A DNA stretch of 64,000 nt from Syntrophopropionicum propionicicum_A (GTDB taxonomy: Bacteria; Bacillota; Desulfotomaculia; Desulfotomaculales; Pelotomaculaceae): contig NZ_JBMGJC010000016.1 of the NCBI RefSeq assembly GCF_048984525.1, forward strand, positions 19,348 to 83,347, written 5' to 3'. Below are positions 55,942 to 64,000 of this stretch, piece after piece; the first letter of the stretch is position 1, and each line of letters opens with the position of its first letter. A program made the position numbers and the translations under genes. The notes under the pieces were generated by a model. It did not search any database. It was given only the letters and a program-made list of their open reading frames with translations, and had not been told where the DNA came from.

Positions 55942-55979
55942 TTATCATTTTGATAAAAACCACTTTATCATTTTGATAA
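55942..55979. promoter_or_regulatory. Two palindromic upstream activator sites
   Basis: TTATCATTTTGATAA occurs twice (55942-55956 and 55965-55979), each an inverted repeat TTATCA/TGATAA with 3-nt centre; centres are 23 bp apart, about two helical turns. They lie roughly 80-110 bp upstream of the sigma-54 promoter, the normal place for enhancer sites of an NtrC-type activator. Confidence 0.65.
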
Positions 55980-55983
55980 AATT

Positions 55984-57342
55984 TTAGCCGGTGGTTATGT
56001 TCATCCTGTTAATCTTCCTGTATAAGGTGGCCTGGCCTATACCCAGGATGGATGCGGCTTCCGGGATACTGCCCCGGCAGTATTTGAGGGCCGCAATTAT
56101 AGCCGTCTTTTCATATTCAACCATGCTGGGCGGGGGCTCGGCGCTTTCTTTATCCCGGCTGATAACATTATTAAACCCTATATTCCTGGCCTGCCTCAGG
56201 TGTGGCGGCAGGTGCCCGGGCCATACTGTCCCACCTTCGGCCAGCGCCACGGCGTGTTTAACGGCGTTGGAAAGTTCCCTCACGTTTCCCGGCCATGGGT
56301 ATTCCATAATAATTTTGACTGCTTCAGCGGATAAAGACGGTATTTTCCCGGATTCAGAAGCCCGCTGGAGAAAATAATAGGCAAGGGCCAGGATATCGTC
56401 CCCGCGCCTGCGCAGCGGAGGCGCCTGCAGGCATACCGCCGCCAGGCGGTAATAAAGGTCCTCGCGAAAAGTCTTATTCCTGACAGCCGCCGCCAGGTCT
56501 ATGTTCGTGGCTGCCAGCACCCTGACATCGGCGGTAATAAAACGTTCACTCCCCACCCGCTGGAACTCACCGGTTTCCAGTACCCTCAGAAACTTGGCCT
56601 GGAGGCTCAATGAAGCTTCTCCAATCTCATCGAGAAAAATCGTTCCCCTGTCGGCCAGTTCAAAACATCCCCGGCGCAGCCGGTCCGCCCCGGTAAAAGC
56701 CCCCTTTTCATGTCCAAAAAGTTCGCTTTCAACCAGGTTTTCCGTGAAAGCCCCGCAGTTAACGGGGACATACGGCCCGCTTGCCCTCATCGAAGCGGCA
56801 TGTATAAACCGCGCCAGCAGTTCCTTACCGGTGCCGGTCTCACCACAGATGAGGACGCTCAGGTCCTTACCGGATATTTTATAGGCTGTCAGCAATAACT
56901 CCTGTATTTCCCTGCTTTCAAAGCCTGCAAAGCCAATGTCCTCCGCCAGCGAGGTTATTTTTTCAGGCAAATAGCCATCATCACTGCGCGATTCACCTAT
57001 GGCCATGGCCAACAGCTTTCTGATCTCAGCCGGGTTGAACGGCTTTTCGATAAAATCGTAGGCGCCGCTTTTTATCGCGCTGACGGCCAATGAAACGCTG
57101 CCGTGCCCTGTCATCACTATTACCTGGCAGTGAGGCTGGATATGCTTTATCTTTTTCAGGAGCTCCAGGTCGCTTGCATCAGGCAGGATAACGTCGAGCA
57201 AAACCGCCTGAAATTTATCCGAGCTGATTTTTGCCAACGCATCCCTGCCGCTGGCCGCCGTATCTGCTGCATACCCCTCCAGGGCGCGCTGCAGCAGCCT
57301 TTGTACTTTAAGGTTGTCTTCAACTATTAATATCCGGGCCAT
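55984..57342 (-). CDS. NtrC-family sigma-54-dependent response regulator
   Basis: A 452-residue bacterial enhancer-binding protein. Receiver domain (about residues 1-120: VEDN, phospho-acceptor in LLDVILPD, FIEKPFNP), AAA+ domain (about 145-370) with Walker A GETGTGKE, the sigma-54 contact loop GAFTGA (about 218-223) and Walker B IFLDEIGE, and a C-terminal Fis-type HTH (AASILGIGQATLYRKINR). All motifs are intact. ATG at 57342 is 2 nt after the stop of the small DHp-like gene, so it is co-transcribed with the kinase gene. It very likely acts on the sigma-54 promoter right behind its own gene. Confidence 0.95.
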   Translation of the reverse strand: MARILIVEDNLKVQRLLQRALEGYAADTAASGRDALAKISSDKFQAVLLDVILPDASDLELLKKIKHIQPHCQVIVMTGHGSVSLAVSAIKSGAYDFIEKPFNPAEIRKLLAMAIGESRSDDGYLPEKITSLAEDIGFAGFESREIQELLLTAYKISGKDLSVLICGETGTGKELLARFIHAASMRASGPYVPVNCGAFTENLVESELFGHEKGAFTGADRLRRGCFELADRGTIFLDEIGEASLSLQAKFLRVLETGEFQRVGSERFITADVRVLAATNIDLAAAVRNKTFREDLYYRLAAVCLQAPPLRRRGDDILALAYYFLQRASESGKIPSLSAEAVKIIMEYPWPGNVRELSNAVKHAVALAEGGTVWPGHLPPHLRQARNIGFNNVISRDKESAEPPPSMVEYEKTAIIAALKYCRGSIPEAASILGIGQATLYRKINRMNITTG

Positions 57343-57344
57343 AT

Positions 57345-57569
57345 TTAGCTCCCCATATCCTTTAATTTACATCCCGCGCTGAAAAAGGATTTAATAATCT
57401 GCCTGCACTCTTTGAGTGATTCCAGGCTCTCAGAGACCAGTTCCCGGTCATCACAATCCATCATCCTGATGTTGCCTTCCACAACCATTAATAAATTGTT
57501 TAAATCGTGAACATTTTTCCTGATCAGGTTCCCCGTCTCAACAATTTCTTTCATCCTGGAACAGTCCAT
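57345..57569 (-). CDS. Mini-protein resembling an isolated kinase H-box (DHp) helix
   Basis: A 74-residue protein. Its core NVHDLNNLLMVVEGNIRMM has the same pattern as the phospho-acceptor helix AHDFNNILTGIIGNASSI in the neighbouring histidine kinase: H-D-x-N-N-x-L with G six residues on. No ATPase domain follows. ATG at 57569 with GAGGTG upstream is preferred; an ATG at 57611 lies within the kinase 3' end. Placed between the kinase and its regulator, it could be a phosphotransfer protein, a decoy or a kinase inhibitor. The histidine-kinase-like pattern is seen; the role is inferred. Confidence 0.65.
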   Translation of the reverse strand: MDCSRMKEIVETGNLIRKNVHDLNNLLMVVEGNIRMMDCDDRELVSESLESLKECRQIIKSFFSAGCKLKDMGS

Positions 57570-57594
57570 GGATCCGTAATCACCTCTTTTTAAA

Positions 57595-60048
57595 TCACTT
57601 TTTCCCCGCATACAGCAAATTTTCCATTTGTTTAAGCAGATCGTTTTCAGTAAAAGGCTTATGCAAAAACCGGTATTTTGATAAAAGAGGCTCCTCCTTA
57701 TCGCTGAACAAATAGCCGCTGGTAAGAAGCACCTTTATTGACGGGTTTATTTTTTTCATGATAATTAAGGCATCCCTGCCGCTGAGCCTTGGTATGGTCA
57801 TGTCAAGCAAAACCAGGTCAATGTTTTTCCATCCCAGGCGGTAAAGGTCCACGGCCTCCTTGCCGTCTCCGGCTATGATAACCTGGAAGCCTTTTCTTGA
57901 CAGTATCCTTTTAATAAAGTTTTTGACTATCCTGTTGTCTTCCACGACCAGTACCGTTTTGCTGCCGGATATGTGAGCTTTTCTGTCGGGAACCTCGTCC
58001 GGCGAAACCGGGAGAGGGCTGAGGACCGCACGCGGCAGGCATATGGTAAAGGTTGTCCCCTGCCCAACTTCACTGTGGCAGTTTATCCACCCTTCCTGCT
58101 GTTTGACGATACCGTAGACCATGGCCAGGCCGAGACCGGTGCCGTGGCCTGCTTTCTTCGTAGTAAAGAACGGTTCAAATACCTGTTCCTGGACTTCCGC
58201 AGGCATGCCGCAGCCGGTGTCCGCAACTGATATCCTCACAAATTCACCGGCACGGACATATGAAGGCTGGCTCTTTAAGGAGTTTTCATCTAAAATAATA
58301 TTTTCTGTTTTGATGGTAATAGAGCCACCGTCCGGCATGGCGTCCTGGGCATTCAGGCAGAGGTTGATCAATACCTGTGTGATCTGGGTTCTATCTGCCG
58401 CGGCCGGCCATAAATTATCTTCAAGCCTGGTTTTTAGAATAATGCGGGGATCTATGGTGCGCTTAATAATTTTATAAGCTTCATTAATGTTATCGTTGAC
58501 ATTTACAACTGCGGACTTCATCAGGGACTTGCGTGAGAAACCGAGAAGCTTTTCTACAATATCCGCTGCCATCAGCGCGGAATCTTCGACCTCTCTTAAC
58601 GCTTCATAATATTCACAATCAGGCGTAATATCTGTTAGTATCGATGAGGCGTTTCCGATTATTCCGGTTAAAATATTGTTGAAATCATGGGCAATACCGC
58701 CGGCCAGGCGCCCTACAGCCTCCATTTTCTGGGCCTGGATCAGTTGGGCTTCCACCGTCCGCAGTTTGGAAACGTCATGCCCGACCACAAGAAATCCCTG
58801 CTCTCCGTTTGTTGAGCTGTTGAGGATGGAGGCGTTCCACTTAACAAGGATTTCCCGGTTATCCCTGCCGAGTACAAAATTTTCACCTTTGGCGTAACCT
58901 TTTTCTTTAATTTCATTGATTATACCGGCTAATTTACCCTGTTCTTTTTTTGGGATCAAGGTGTCCAGCCAGTCTTTGCCCACAATTTCTTTTTCCCGGT
59001 AGCCGGTAAGGCGCTCCCCAAAATGATTAAATATTAATATTTTGCCGCTGGTGTCGATGACCAGGATTATTATACCGGATGTCTGCAGGATCTGCTCTGA
59101 AAATTCATTCCGCCTGGCCAGCTCGGTTTCAATCTCTTTCCTGGTGGTGATATCCATCAAGGTAACCACTACTCCCTCTACCTGGCCGCAGCGGTCAAAA
59201 AGTGGCACTGAATTTGACTGGACCCAGACGGTTTTATTCGCACCTTTGCGTTTAAAGCCAATTACTATACCATGAATTGACTTTCCGGATTCCATTACAC
59301 TGGCTGTGGGAAGTTCTGCGAAACTTAACGGCAAACCATTCTCATCAAAGTAATCCAACCGGCAAAAAAAGTGGTCGGGGTCTTCTCCGTCCGGAATTTG
59401 ATGGATGTCTAAAGCAGCTTTATTAATTTCAACAATGCGGTTATTTTTGCCCAAAACAATGACTCCGCCGCCAAAGGCATGGTACAGTGCCCGGTACCGT
59501 TCCTGGCTGGCGCGCAGTTCATTTTCAACTATGCGGTTTTGCGTGACATCCCGAATGGACTCAACTGCTCCAACAATATTGCCTTCAACGTCTAACAGGG
59601 GAGAGGCCTTTACCCAAACATAGGCGCCCCTGCCCTCAAACAAGGCAGGCGCGAATTCTTCGGCAAAAAGTGTATTTTTCTCTTTTTGGTAGTGCAGTTT
59701 ATATTGATACCGGCCGCTTTTCTCGTCCTCAAAAACATGGTCGATTAATATCGGCCTTGCTACTCCGTAAAACGGTATGGCGTAAGCGTAATCACCGCTG
59801 CCGATAATATCCTCCTTGTGAATTCCGGTCATATCTTCAATAGCCCTGTTCCAGGCGATGACTTTTCTAGCCTGGTCGACGACAAATGTGGCATCCGGCA
59901 AAAATTCTATTATAGATAAGAGCTTTTGCCTGGTGTCCAGCAGTTCTTCTTCTGCCGCTTTTTCATCAGTCAAATCCACAAAAGATACCAGGGAATTTTT
60001 TGTTTCCGGGACCATTGCCGCCTCTGGATTGCAATTAATATTTTTCAT
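57595..60048 (-). CDS. Hybrid PAS-sensor histidine kinase with C-terminal receiver
   Basis: An 817-residue soluble sensor kinase; no membrane segment is visible. Three PAS/PAC modules (about residues 38-160, 185-300, 315-430, each closing with a ...DVTQN, MDITTR or HDVSK-type PAC end), then HisKA with the acceptor in GGIAHDFNNILTG (about 452-464), an HATPase domain with DTGCGMP and GTGLGLAMVYG, and a receiver (about 695-810) with LVLLDMTIPRLSG. Phosphate can therefore pass internally before reaching the NtrC-type partner. ATG at 60048 has AGCAGGT upstream. First gene of the kinase-mini-protein-regulator operon. Confidence 0.93.
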   Translation of the reverse strand: MKNINCNPEAAMVPETKNSLVSFVDLTDEKAAEEELLDTRQKLLSIIEFLPDATFVVDQARKVIAWNRAIEDMTGIHKEDIIGSGDYAYAIPFYGVARPILIDHVFEDEKSGRYQYKLHYQKEKNTLFAEEFAPALFEGRGAYVWVKASPLLDVEGNIVGAVESIRDVTQNRIVENELRASQERYRALYHAFGGGVIVLGKNNRIVEINKAALDIHQIPDGEDPDHFFCRLDYFDENGLPLSFAELPTASVMESGKSIHGIVIGFKRKGANKTVWVQSNSVPLFDRCGQVEGVVVTLMDITTRKEIETELARRNEFSEQILQTSGIIILVIDTSGKILIFNHFGERLTGYREKEIVGKDWLDTLIPKKEQGKLAGIINEIKEKGYAKGENFVLGRDNREILVKWNASILNSSTNGEQGFLVVGHDVSKLRTVEAQLIQAQKMEAVGRLAGGIAHDFNNILTGIIGNASSILTDITPDCEYYEALREVEDSALMAADIVEKLLGFSRKSLMKSAVVNVNDNINEAYKIIKRTIDPRIILKTRLEDNLWPAAADRTQITQVLINLCLNAQDAMPDGGSITIKTENIILDENSLKSQPSYVRAGEFVRISVADTGCGMPAEVQEQVFEPFFTTKKAGHGTGLGLAMVYGIVKQQEGWINCHSEVGQGTTFTICLPRAVLSPLPVSPDEVPDRKAHISGSKTVLVVEDNRIVKNFIKRILSRKGFQVIIAGDGKEAVDLYRLGWKNIDLVLLDMTIPRLSGRDALIIMKKINPSIKVLLTSGYLFSDKEEPLLSKYRFLHKPFTENDLLKQMENLLYAGKK

Positions 60049-60301
60049 AGTTACCTGCTCTCAAAATTTAAGACGTTTGGCAGTAAGAAAATGGTATGTT
60101 AAATAATTCGTATTTTTTGTGTTATTAGTTTAGGGTAAAATATTAGATTATTTTAATAAAACGGGTTAATGCGCAAGATACCGTCTATAACCTATGCCAT
60201 GTTAATATTTAGTTTATAAATACAATATTACATAATACTACATATATCTCCATAATTCCTCGTTTAATATTAAAAAAGTAAAATTTACCATCACCGAAGC
60301 G
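60049..60301. other. Spacer upstream of the kinase operon
   Basis: AT-rich region of about 250 bp that should carry the kinase promoter on the minus strand. I see no sigma-54 pair and no clear sigma-A pair, and no gene. Confidence 0.5.
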
Positions 60302-60331
60302 CAAAAAAACCGGAGGCATCTGCGCCCCCGG
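60302..60331 (-). terminator. Intrinsic terminator after the 109-residue gene
   Basis: GC-rich stem GCCTCCGG paired with CCGGGGGC (60310-60317 and 60324-60331, one G.T pair), followed on the minus strand by seven T. Confidence 0.85.
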
Positions 60332-60349
60332 CTTAAACCGTATTTTTTG

Positions 60350-60679
60350 TCACTGCTTCAGCACAACGTTTTTTACCTTGTCTTTTACCAGCTTCCCTTC
60401 CCCAACCAGTTCCTCGGCGACAAAGATAAAGGTGATAAAGTCCATTATACCCGCCTTCTCCATAACTTCTTCCATATTCTCCGCGCTGCCCAACTCCTTT
60501 ACCGCCTGGTAAAGGCGCTCCTTCTTATCGTCAATAAACCGGCCTGTTTCCTCCAGAAATTTGTTGGTCCGGCATACGGATCCGTCAATTATCTTAAAAT
60601 AACCCTTTTCGATCAGTTCGTCCAGGTTTTCATCTCCCTCGCCCGCGAACATCAACGTCTTAAATAGCGATTCATCCAT
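60350..60679 (-). CDS. Hypothetical 109-residue acidic helical protein
   Basis: I do not recognise the family. The sequence is Glu/Lys-rich and predicted mostly helical, with GYFKIIDGSVCRTNKFLEETG in the first half and a hydrophobic MDFITFIFVAEEL near residues 78-90. ATG at 60679 is preceded by a clear GGAGGG and the gene has its own terminator, so it is probably real. It is monocistronic, between yabQ and the kinase operon. Confidence 0.7.
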   Translation of the reverse strand: MDESLFKTLMFAGEGDENLDELIEKGYFKIIDGSVCRTNKFLEETGRFIDDKKERLYQAVKELGSAENMEEVMEKAGIMDFITFIFVAEELVGEGKLVKDKVKNVVLKQ

Positions 60680-60789
60680 GCTGCACCCTCCCTTTCACCA
60701 AAACCATTCGGCATTAAACAATGTCTTTCCTTTTTCTGATGGGGATTTTTTGTTAATCCGGTTAGCTGAATGGGGTCACATCTCACATA

Positions 60790-60843
60790 GGAACGGGGAC
60801 ACCCCTTTCTCACAGGCATTCCTGCATGCGAGGAATGTCCCCG
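60790..60843. repeat. REP-like palindromic repeat, copy 4
   Basis: Fourth copy of the 4885-4940 unit, with both GGGGACA/TGTCCCC arms. It lies directly beyond the yabQ stop, at the right-hand side of the interrupted sporulation block. Confidence 0.9.
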
Positions 60844-60855
60844 ATTTTATTTCCT

Positions 60856-61410
60856 TTACTCCTTTTTCTTCTTCCAGAAGGCAAGGCGGGCCATGGCCGG
60901 TCTAACAGCGCCTGTGCTACTTTTAATTATCCCCCCGGCAAAATTCCGAAAGCCGGTCTTAAGCCTGCGCCCGGTCTTTTTACAGTGCAGCCTTATAAAC
61001 CGCAGCGGGTAGGTAATTAACAGTATGAACAGGCGAAAAGGGGAAAGGACGGCATTCCAGATAAAAGAAATAATTTTCACGATCAAGCTGCATACCCTGT
61101 GGATTATATAAAACTTTATCCTGACCAGGCGGCTGGCGGATTTGCTTAAAAGGTAATAGTAAAGCAGCGCCCCCAGGCCGAGTCCCAGGAAAACATACAT
61201 CCGCATTTCTCCCCAGTTTGCCTCGAGCAGCAGCAAAAATACAATTACCGTCGTTATCAGCCAGTAGATCAGGTCGCCCAGGAAGGTGCCGATTTTTTTA
61301 AACCTGAACGCTCTCCTGATTTCACGGTAATAGTCATAACAAAAGGCAGCCAGTATTCCTATGCCGATTGTCATAAAAAAAGCACGCGCCTGGCTCAACA
61401 GCGGCTCCAA
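60856..61410 (-). CDS. yabQ: Spore cortex biosynthesis protein YabQ
   Basis: Membrane protein needed for spore cortex formation. 184 residues with about four membrane segments (about residues 8-24, 44-62, 70-86, 118-134) and a strongly basic C-terminus. FCYDYYREIRRAFR after the first segment and the spacing of segments match YabQ. TTG at 61410 has GGGGGA 7 nt upstream. In relatives it is followed directly by divIC; here the next gene is unrelated. Confidence 0.88.
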   Translation of the reverse strand: MEPLLSQARAFFMTIGIGILAAFCYDYYREIRRAFRFKKIGTFLGDLIYWLITTVIVFLLLLEANWGEMRMYVFLGLGLGALLYYYLLSKSASRLVRIKFYIIHRVCSLIVKIISFIWNAVLSPFRLFILLITYPLRFIRLHCKKTGRRLKTGFRNFAGGIIKSSTGAVRPAMARLAFWKKKKE

Positions 61411-61426
61411 GAAAAGTCCCCCTTGT

Positions 61427-61450
61427 AAAAAAAAGCGCTTTACGCGCTTT
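61427..61450 (-). terminator. Terminator or attenuator between yabP and yabQ
   Basis: Perfect 7-bp stem AAAGCGC/GCGCTTT (61432-61438, 61444-61450), loop of 5, then a run of T on the minus strand. It lies in the 54-bp spacer, just before the yabQ ribosome site. Confidence 0.65.
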
Positions 61451-61464
61451 CGCTCAATATTTTT

Positions 61465-61800
61465 TTATTTAAATATCCTTTTCAGAATACCCTTGCTCAC
61501 GCCTTTGGCCTTGTTTTCCGTATACTGAAACGAGTTGAAATTCCCTTCCGCGGCCAGGCTGCCTGTGTCCTTACTGAGCTGGGTTATATTCAGCCCTTCA
61601 CCTTTTAAAACCAGCATGCCCATGTTTGTCTCCAGGACTATCTCGGATTCATCAAAACTCTCTACCTGTTTAACTCCTTCCATCACAAGCTGTTTACGCC
61701 CGTAGACGGCCACGCTGTGCCTCGGCTTTTCCTCCAATTCTGTCACTCCCTTAAAAAGTGATCGGTCCTGAATTAATTCATCATATGCCGGTCCAAACAA
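61465..61800 (-). CDS. yabP: Sporulation protein YabP
   Basis: Mother-cell protein of the YabP/YqfC family required for cortex. The core HSVAVYGRKQLVMEGVKQVESFDESEIVLETNMGMLVLKGEGL is the family fold. Start is uncertain: TTG at 61800 gives 111 residues but has no ribosome site and follows a terminator; GTG at 61746 (93 residues, AAGGGA directly before it) is closer to the usual length of about 95. Paired with yabQ, as in other spore-formers. Confidence 0.87.
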   Translation of the reverse strand: MFGPAYDELIQDRSLFKGVTELEEKPRHSVAVYGRKQLVMEGVKQVESFDESEIVLETNMGMLVLKGEGLNITQLSKDTGSLAAEGNFNSFQYTENKAKGVSKGILKRIFK

Positions 61801-61807
61801 AATATTA

Positions 61808-61834
61808 CAAAAAAAAAGAGCCTTAAACGGCTCT
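61808..61834 (-). terminator. Intrinsic terminator after the zinc-ribbon gene
   Basis: Stem AGAGCC/GGCTCT (61817-61822, 61829-61834) followed on the minus strand by nine or more T. It ends the upstream transcript just before yabP. Confidence 0.8.
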
Positions 61835-61893
61835 CTATAAACATTTGTCCTGTGTCGCCACCCTGCATACTAAAATTCGTGTAAACAGGGCTT

Positions 61894-62070
61894 CTAAGAA
61901 GAATTTGCTGATAACGGTGGAACTTCTTTTGCCAGGGTGTCGTTGTTATCCTGTATTTCTTTTTGTTTGAGAGCTCCGCCGCAGTACGGGCAAAAAGGCT
62001 TGGTCAGCCACTGGACCCTGACCGAGGTAAAACTGATTTTGCCGCATACCGCACAGGCTACCTTATACAA
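61894..62070 (-). CDS. Small zinc-ribbon protein
   Basis: A 58-residue protein with two knuckles, CAVC (about residues 6-9) and CPYC (about 27-30), separated by FTSVRVQWLTKPF, as in short rubredoxin/zinc-ribbon proteins; a hydrophilic tail follows. TTG at 62070 has GGGGG 8 nt upstream and a terminator follows the gene, which supports that it is expressed. Function unknown; probably metal-stabilised nucleic-acid or protein binder. Confidence 0.65.
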   Translation of the reverse strand: MYKVACAVCGKISFTSVRVQWLTKPFCPYCGGALKQKEIQDNNDTLAKEVPPLSANSS

Positions 62071-62251
62071 GTATATTTCCCCCTACTTAACACCCACATG
62101 ATTTCTAAAACTACTATATCTTTATAGACCATATTGCCAAATATGGCTATTAGGATTTTGCTGATTTTAGAATGGCAAACACCTTATTTTTTTAACATTC
62201 TTGTTGCCGCCTAAAGGCACTGAATAGACCGGGGAATTATGGCGACAGCTT

Positions 62252-64000
62252 TTAGAAACCTTTTACGCCCCCGACTTTTTTCTGGGCCAGGTGCAGCTGC
62301 CCCTGTTTTTTCGGGTACCCCTGTCCCGTCGCTGCCGGCATTCCTGCCATAGAAGTGTATGAGGAAGCCTGGTCTTTAAGCTTGAACTTGCCAAGCATCT
62401 GTTTAACCATCTCCACCTGGCTCATCATCTCTTCACTGGCGGCGGCCAATTCCTGAGATCCGGCCGAGTTTTGCTGGGTAATCTGGTCAACCTGGCTTAA
62501 ACCTTCGTTGATCTGGCCTATGCCGTGGGCCTGTTCCCTGGAAGCCGCGGCTATATCGCTGATCAGGTCCGTTACCTTAGTGGCGCCGCTGACAATTTCC
62601 TCCAGGGCACTTGATGTTTCTTCGGCTATTTTTGTGCCTACCTCGGTTTTCTGGATGGAACCTTCGATCATTTCAGCAGTTTCCTTGGCTGCTTTTGCGC
62701 TGCGCTGGGCTAAATTCCTTACTTCCTCGGCCACCACGGTGAACCCCTTGCCGTGCTTGCCGGCGCGGGCTGCTTCAACCGCCGCGTTTAAAGCCAGCAG
62801 GTTGGTCTGGAAGGCAATTTCGTCGATAGCCTTGATTATTTTAGATATATTGGCGGCCGATTCATTGATATCGACCATGGCGCTGACCATCTGGGTCATC
62901 CGCTCGTTGCCTCTTTCCGCGTTGCCTCTGGCCTGATCGGCGAGGTTGTTGGCCTGGGCCGCGTTTTCAGCGTTTTGCTTGGTCTGCGCGTTCATTTCAT
63001 GCATCGAGGAAGTGATCTGCTCCATCGTGCTGGCAGACTCGGCGGCGCCCTGGGACAGGGACTGGCTGGAATCGGAAACCTGCCTGGACCCCACGGCCAT
63101 CTGGTCGATTGAGATAAATACCTGGCTCAGTATTTCATTAATAGAGTCTATAGTTCCGTTCAGCGCGTCTTTAATTATTGCGTGCTCGCCCTGGTATTCC
63201 CCTTTTACCGCTACATCGAGGTTGCCGCCGGCCATTTCTTTGAGGCATTCGGTGGCTTCGCCGATTGGCCTTACCATGGCGTCCAGCGTGTTGTTAACTC
63301 CTTCTATAACCTGGCGGAAGCTGCCGCTGTGCCTGCCGGCGTCGGCCCGGGTGCCGAGATTGCCGGCCACCGCGGCGCCTGCCAGCATGTTGGCGTCATT
63401 GACCAGGCTTTGTATGGCTTCGGTCATTTTGATCAGGGCGGGGACTAACTCGTCGTTGTCGCTCCTGCGGCCTATTTTTTTCAGCACTTCCAGGTCGGCC
63501 AGGTTGCCCTCGCTGACATTGCTGACTATCTCCACCACACGCAGTATGCGGGCGCGGACGTTGTTGGTGGCGTTCTTGAGGTCGTCCCAGGCGCCGCTGT
63601 ACTCTTTCACCATGCTCTGGCTGTAATCGTTGTCCGCCATCCTTCTGAAGATAGACATCAGTTCATAGATCGGGTTGGCCACAGCCTCGATCAAACCGTT
63701 CATGTTATTGACCAGCTTGCCCCAGTCGCCGGCAAATCCGGCCGCGTTGCCGCGGGCGTCCAGGTTACCCTCCGTCACGGACTGGATCAGGTTTTCCGCT
63801 TCATTCAGCAGGCCGCTGATGGCGTCGATACAGCTGTTCAGGTTATTCTTAATTTCGTTGAAGTCACCCTTGTATTCCTCGGTGATCTTCGGCGGGATGT
63901 CGCCCCTGGCGATCCGGTCCACATACTCGGCCGCCACGTTCAGCGGCCCGATTACCCCGTCCATGGCTGCGTTGACGCCGCGCAGGATCTTGCGCCAGAC
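62252..64000 (-). CDS. Poly-HAMP methyl-accepting chemotaxis protein 3 (N-terminus beyond window)
   Basis: The last 582 residues of a third receptor of the same family; the frame is open to the window edge. Six HAMP-like units are visible (turns RGDIPPKI, EGNLDARGN, DNDYSQSM, EGNLADLE, AGNLGTRAD, GGNLDVAV), then an MCP hairpin with EIAFQTNLLALNAAVEAARA. Protein similarity to receptors 1 and 2 is high but the DNA differs by many synonymous changes, so it has diverged longer. The tail ends LAQKKVGGVKGF and lacks the EDIVSL-type end of the other two. Confidence 0.92.
   Translation of the reverse strand, partial: VWRKILRGVNAAMDGVIGPLNVAAEYVDRIARGDIPPKITEEYKGDFNEIKNNLNSCIDAISGLLNEAENLIQSVTEGNLDARGNAAGFAGDWGKLVNNMNGLIEAVANPIYELMSIFRRMADNDYSQSMVKEYSGAWDDLKNATNNVRARILRVVEIVSNVSEGNLADLEVLKKIGRRSDNDELVPALIKMTEAIQSLVNDANMLAGAAVAGNLGTRADAGRHSGSFRQVIEGVNNTLDAMVRPIGEATECLKEMAGGNLDVAVKGEYQGEHAIIKDALNGTIDSINEILSQVFISIDQMAVGSRQVSDSSQSLSQGAAESASTMEQITSSMHEMNAQTKQNAENAAQANNLADQARGNAERGNERMTQMVSAMVDINESAANISKIIKAIDEIAFQTNLLALNAAVEAARAGKHGKGFTVVAEEVRNLAQRSAKAAKETAEMIEGSIQKTEVGTKIAEETSSALEEIVSGATKVTDLISDIAAASREQAHGIGQINEGLSQVDQITQQNSAGSQELAAASEEMMSQVEMVKQMLGKFKLKDQASSYTSMAGMPAATGQGYPKKQGQLHLAQKKVGGVKGF

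Overview
The window looks like chromosome from an endospore-forming, fairly GC-rich Firmicute, most likely a Desulfotomaculum/Pelotomaculum-type Peptococcaceae. This is inferred from gene content (spoIIE, spoIIR, yabP, yabQ, cotJABC, divIC, tilS-ftsH) and protein style; no rRNA or tRNA is visible to confirm it.

Layout. (1) 1-9628, minus strand: a conserved division/sporulation block read toward position 1: small HTH gene, divIC, S1-domain gene, ppx/gppA, spoIIE, an MFS exporter, tilS and ftsH (ftsH runs off the left edge). (2) 10023-13941: an S-layer-type SLH protein, then on the plus strand spoIIR and the cotJA-cotJB-cotJC spore coat operon. (3) 14182-18082: a soluble VirD4/TraG-like ATPase paired with an AAA-like partner, then a gene graveyard: a yhaM-type gene with its middle deleted, a WYL regulator without its N-terminus and a short 5' stub. 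(4) 18253-40977: an AT-richer defence island. It holds an IRG-like GTPase; a tight operon of DUF6361 protein, PLD nuclease, SF2 helicase and a uracil-DNA-glycosylase-like protein; a PD-(D/E)XK nuclease; broken addA and TPR genes; a type III restriction-modification operon extended with a SNF2 helicase, a DUF4391 protein and a small nuclease-like protein; and a broken sce7726/sce7725 pair. (5) 41290-45506: sbcD-sbcC. (6) 45507-46250: a cluster of REP-like repeats. (7) 46251-60048: a signalling block: hybrid histidine kinase, a mini-protein resembling only the kinase H-box helix, an NtrC-type sigma-54 activator, a sigma-54 promoter with two palindromic upstream sites, a response regulator, CheW, and two giant chemoreceptors each with 21 HAMP-like units. 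A third receptor starts the right end. (8) 60350-62070: a small unknown gene, yabQ, yabP and a zinc-ribbon protein.

How the parts fit. yabP-yabQ normally sit directly before divIC-S1-spoIIE. Here the two halves of that block are about 51 kb apart, so regions 2-7 look like an insertion or rearrangement inside a conserved housekeeping locus. In the signalling block a plausible circuit is kinase (plus mini-protein) to NtrC-type activator to sigma-54 promoter to response regulator, CheW and poly-HAMP receptors. The defence island mixes intact operons with at least four broken genes, which suggests repeated gain and loss. The most interesting candidate system is the four-gene DUF6361/PLD/helicase/UDG-like operon.
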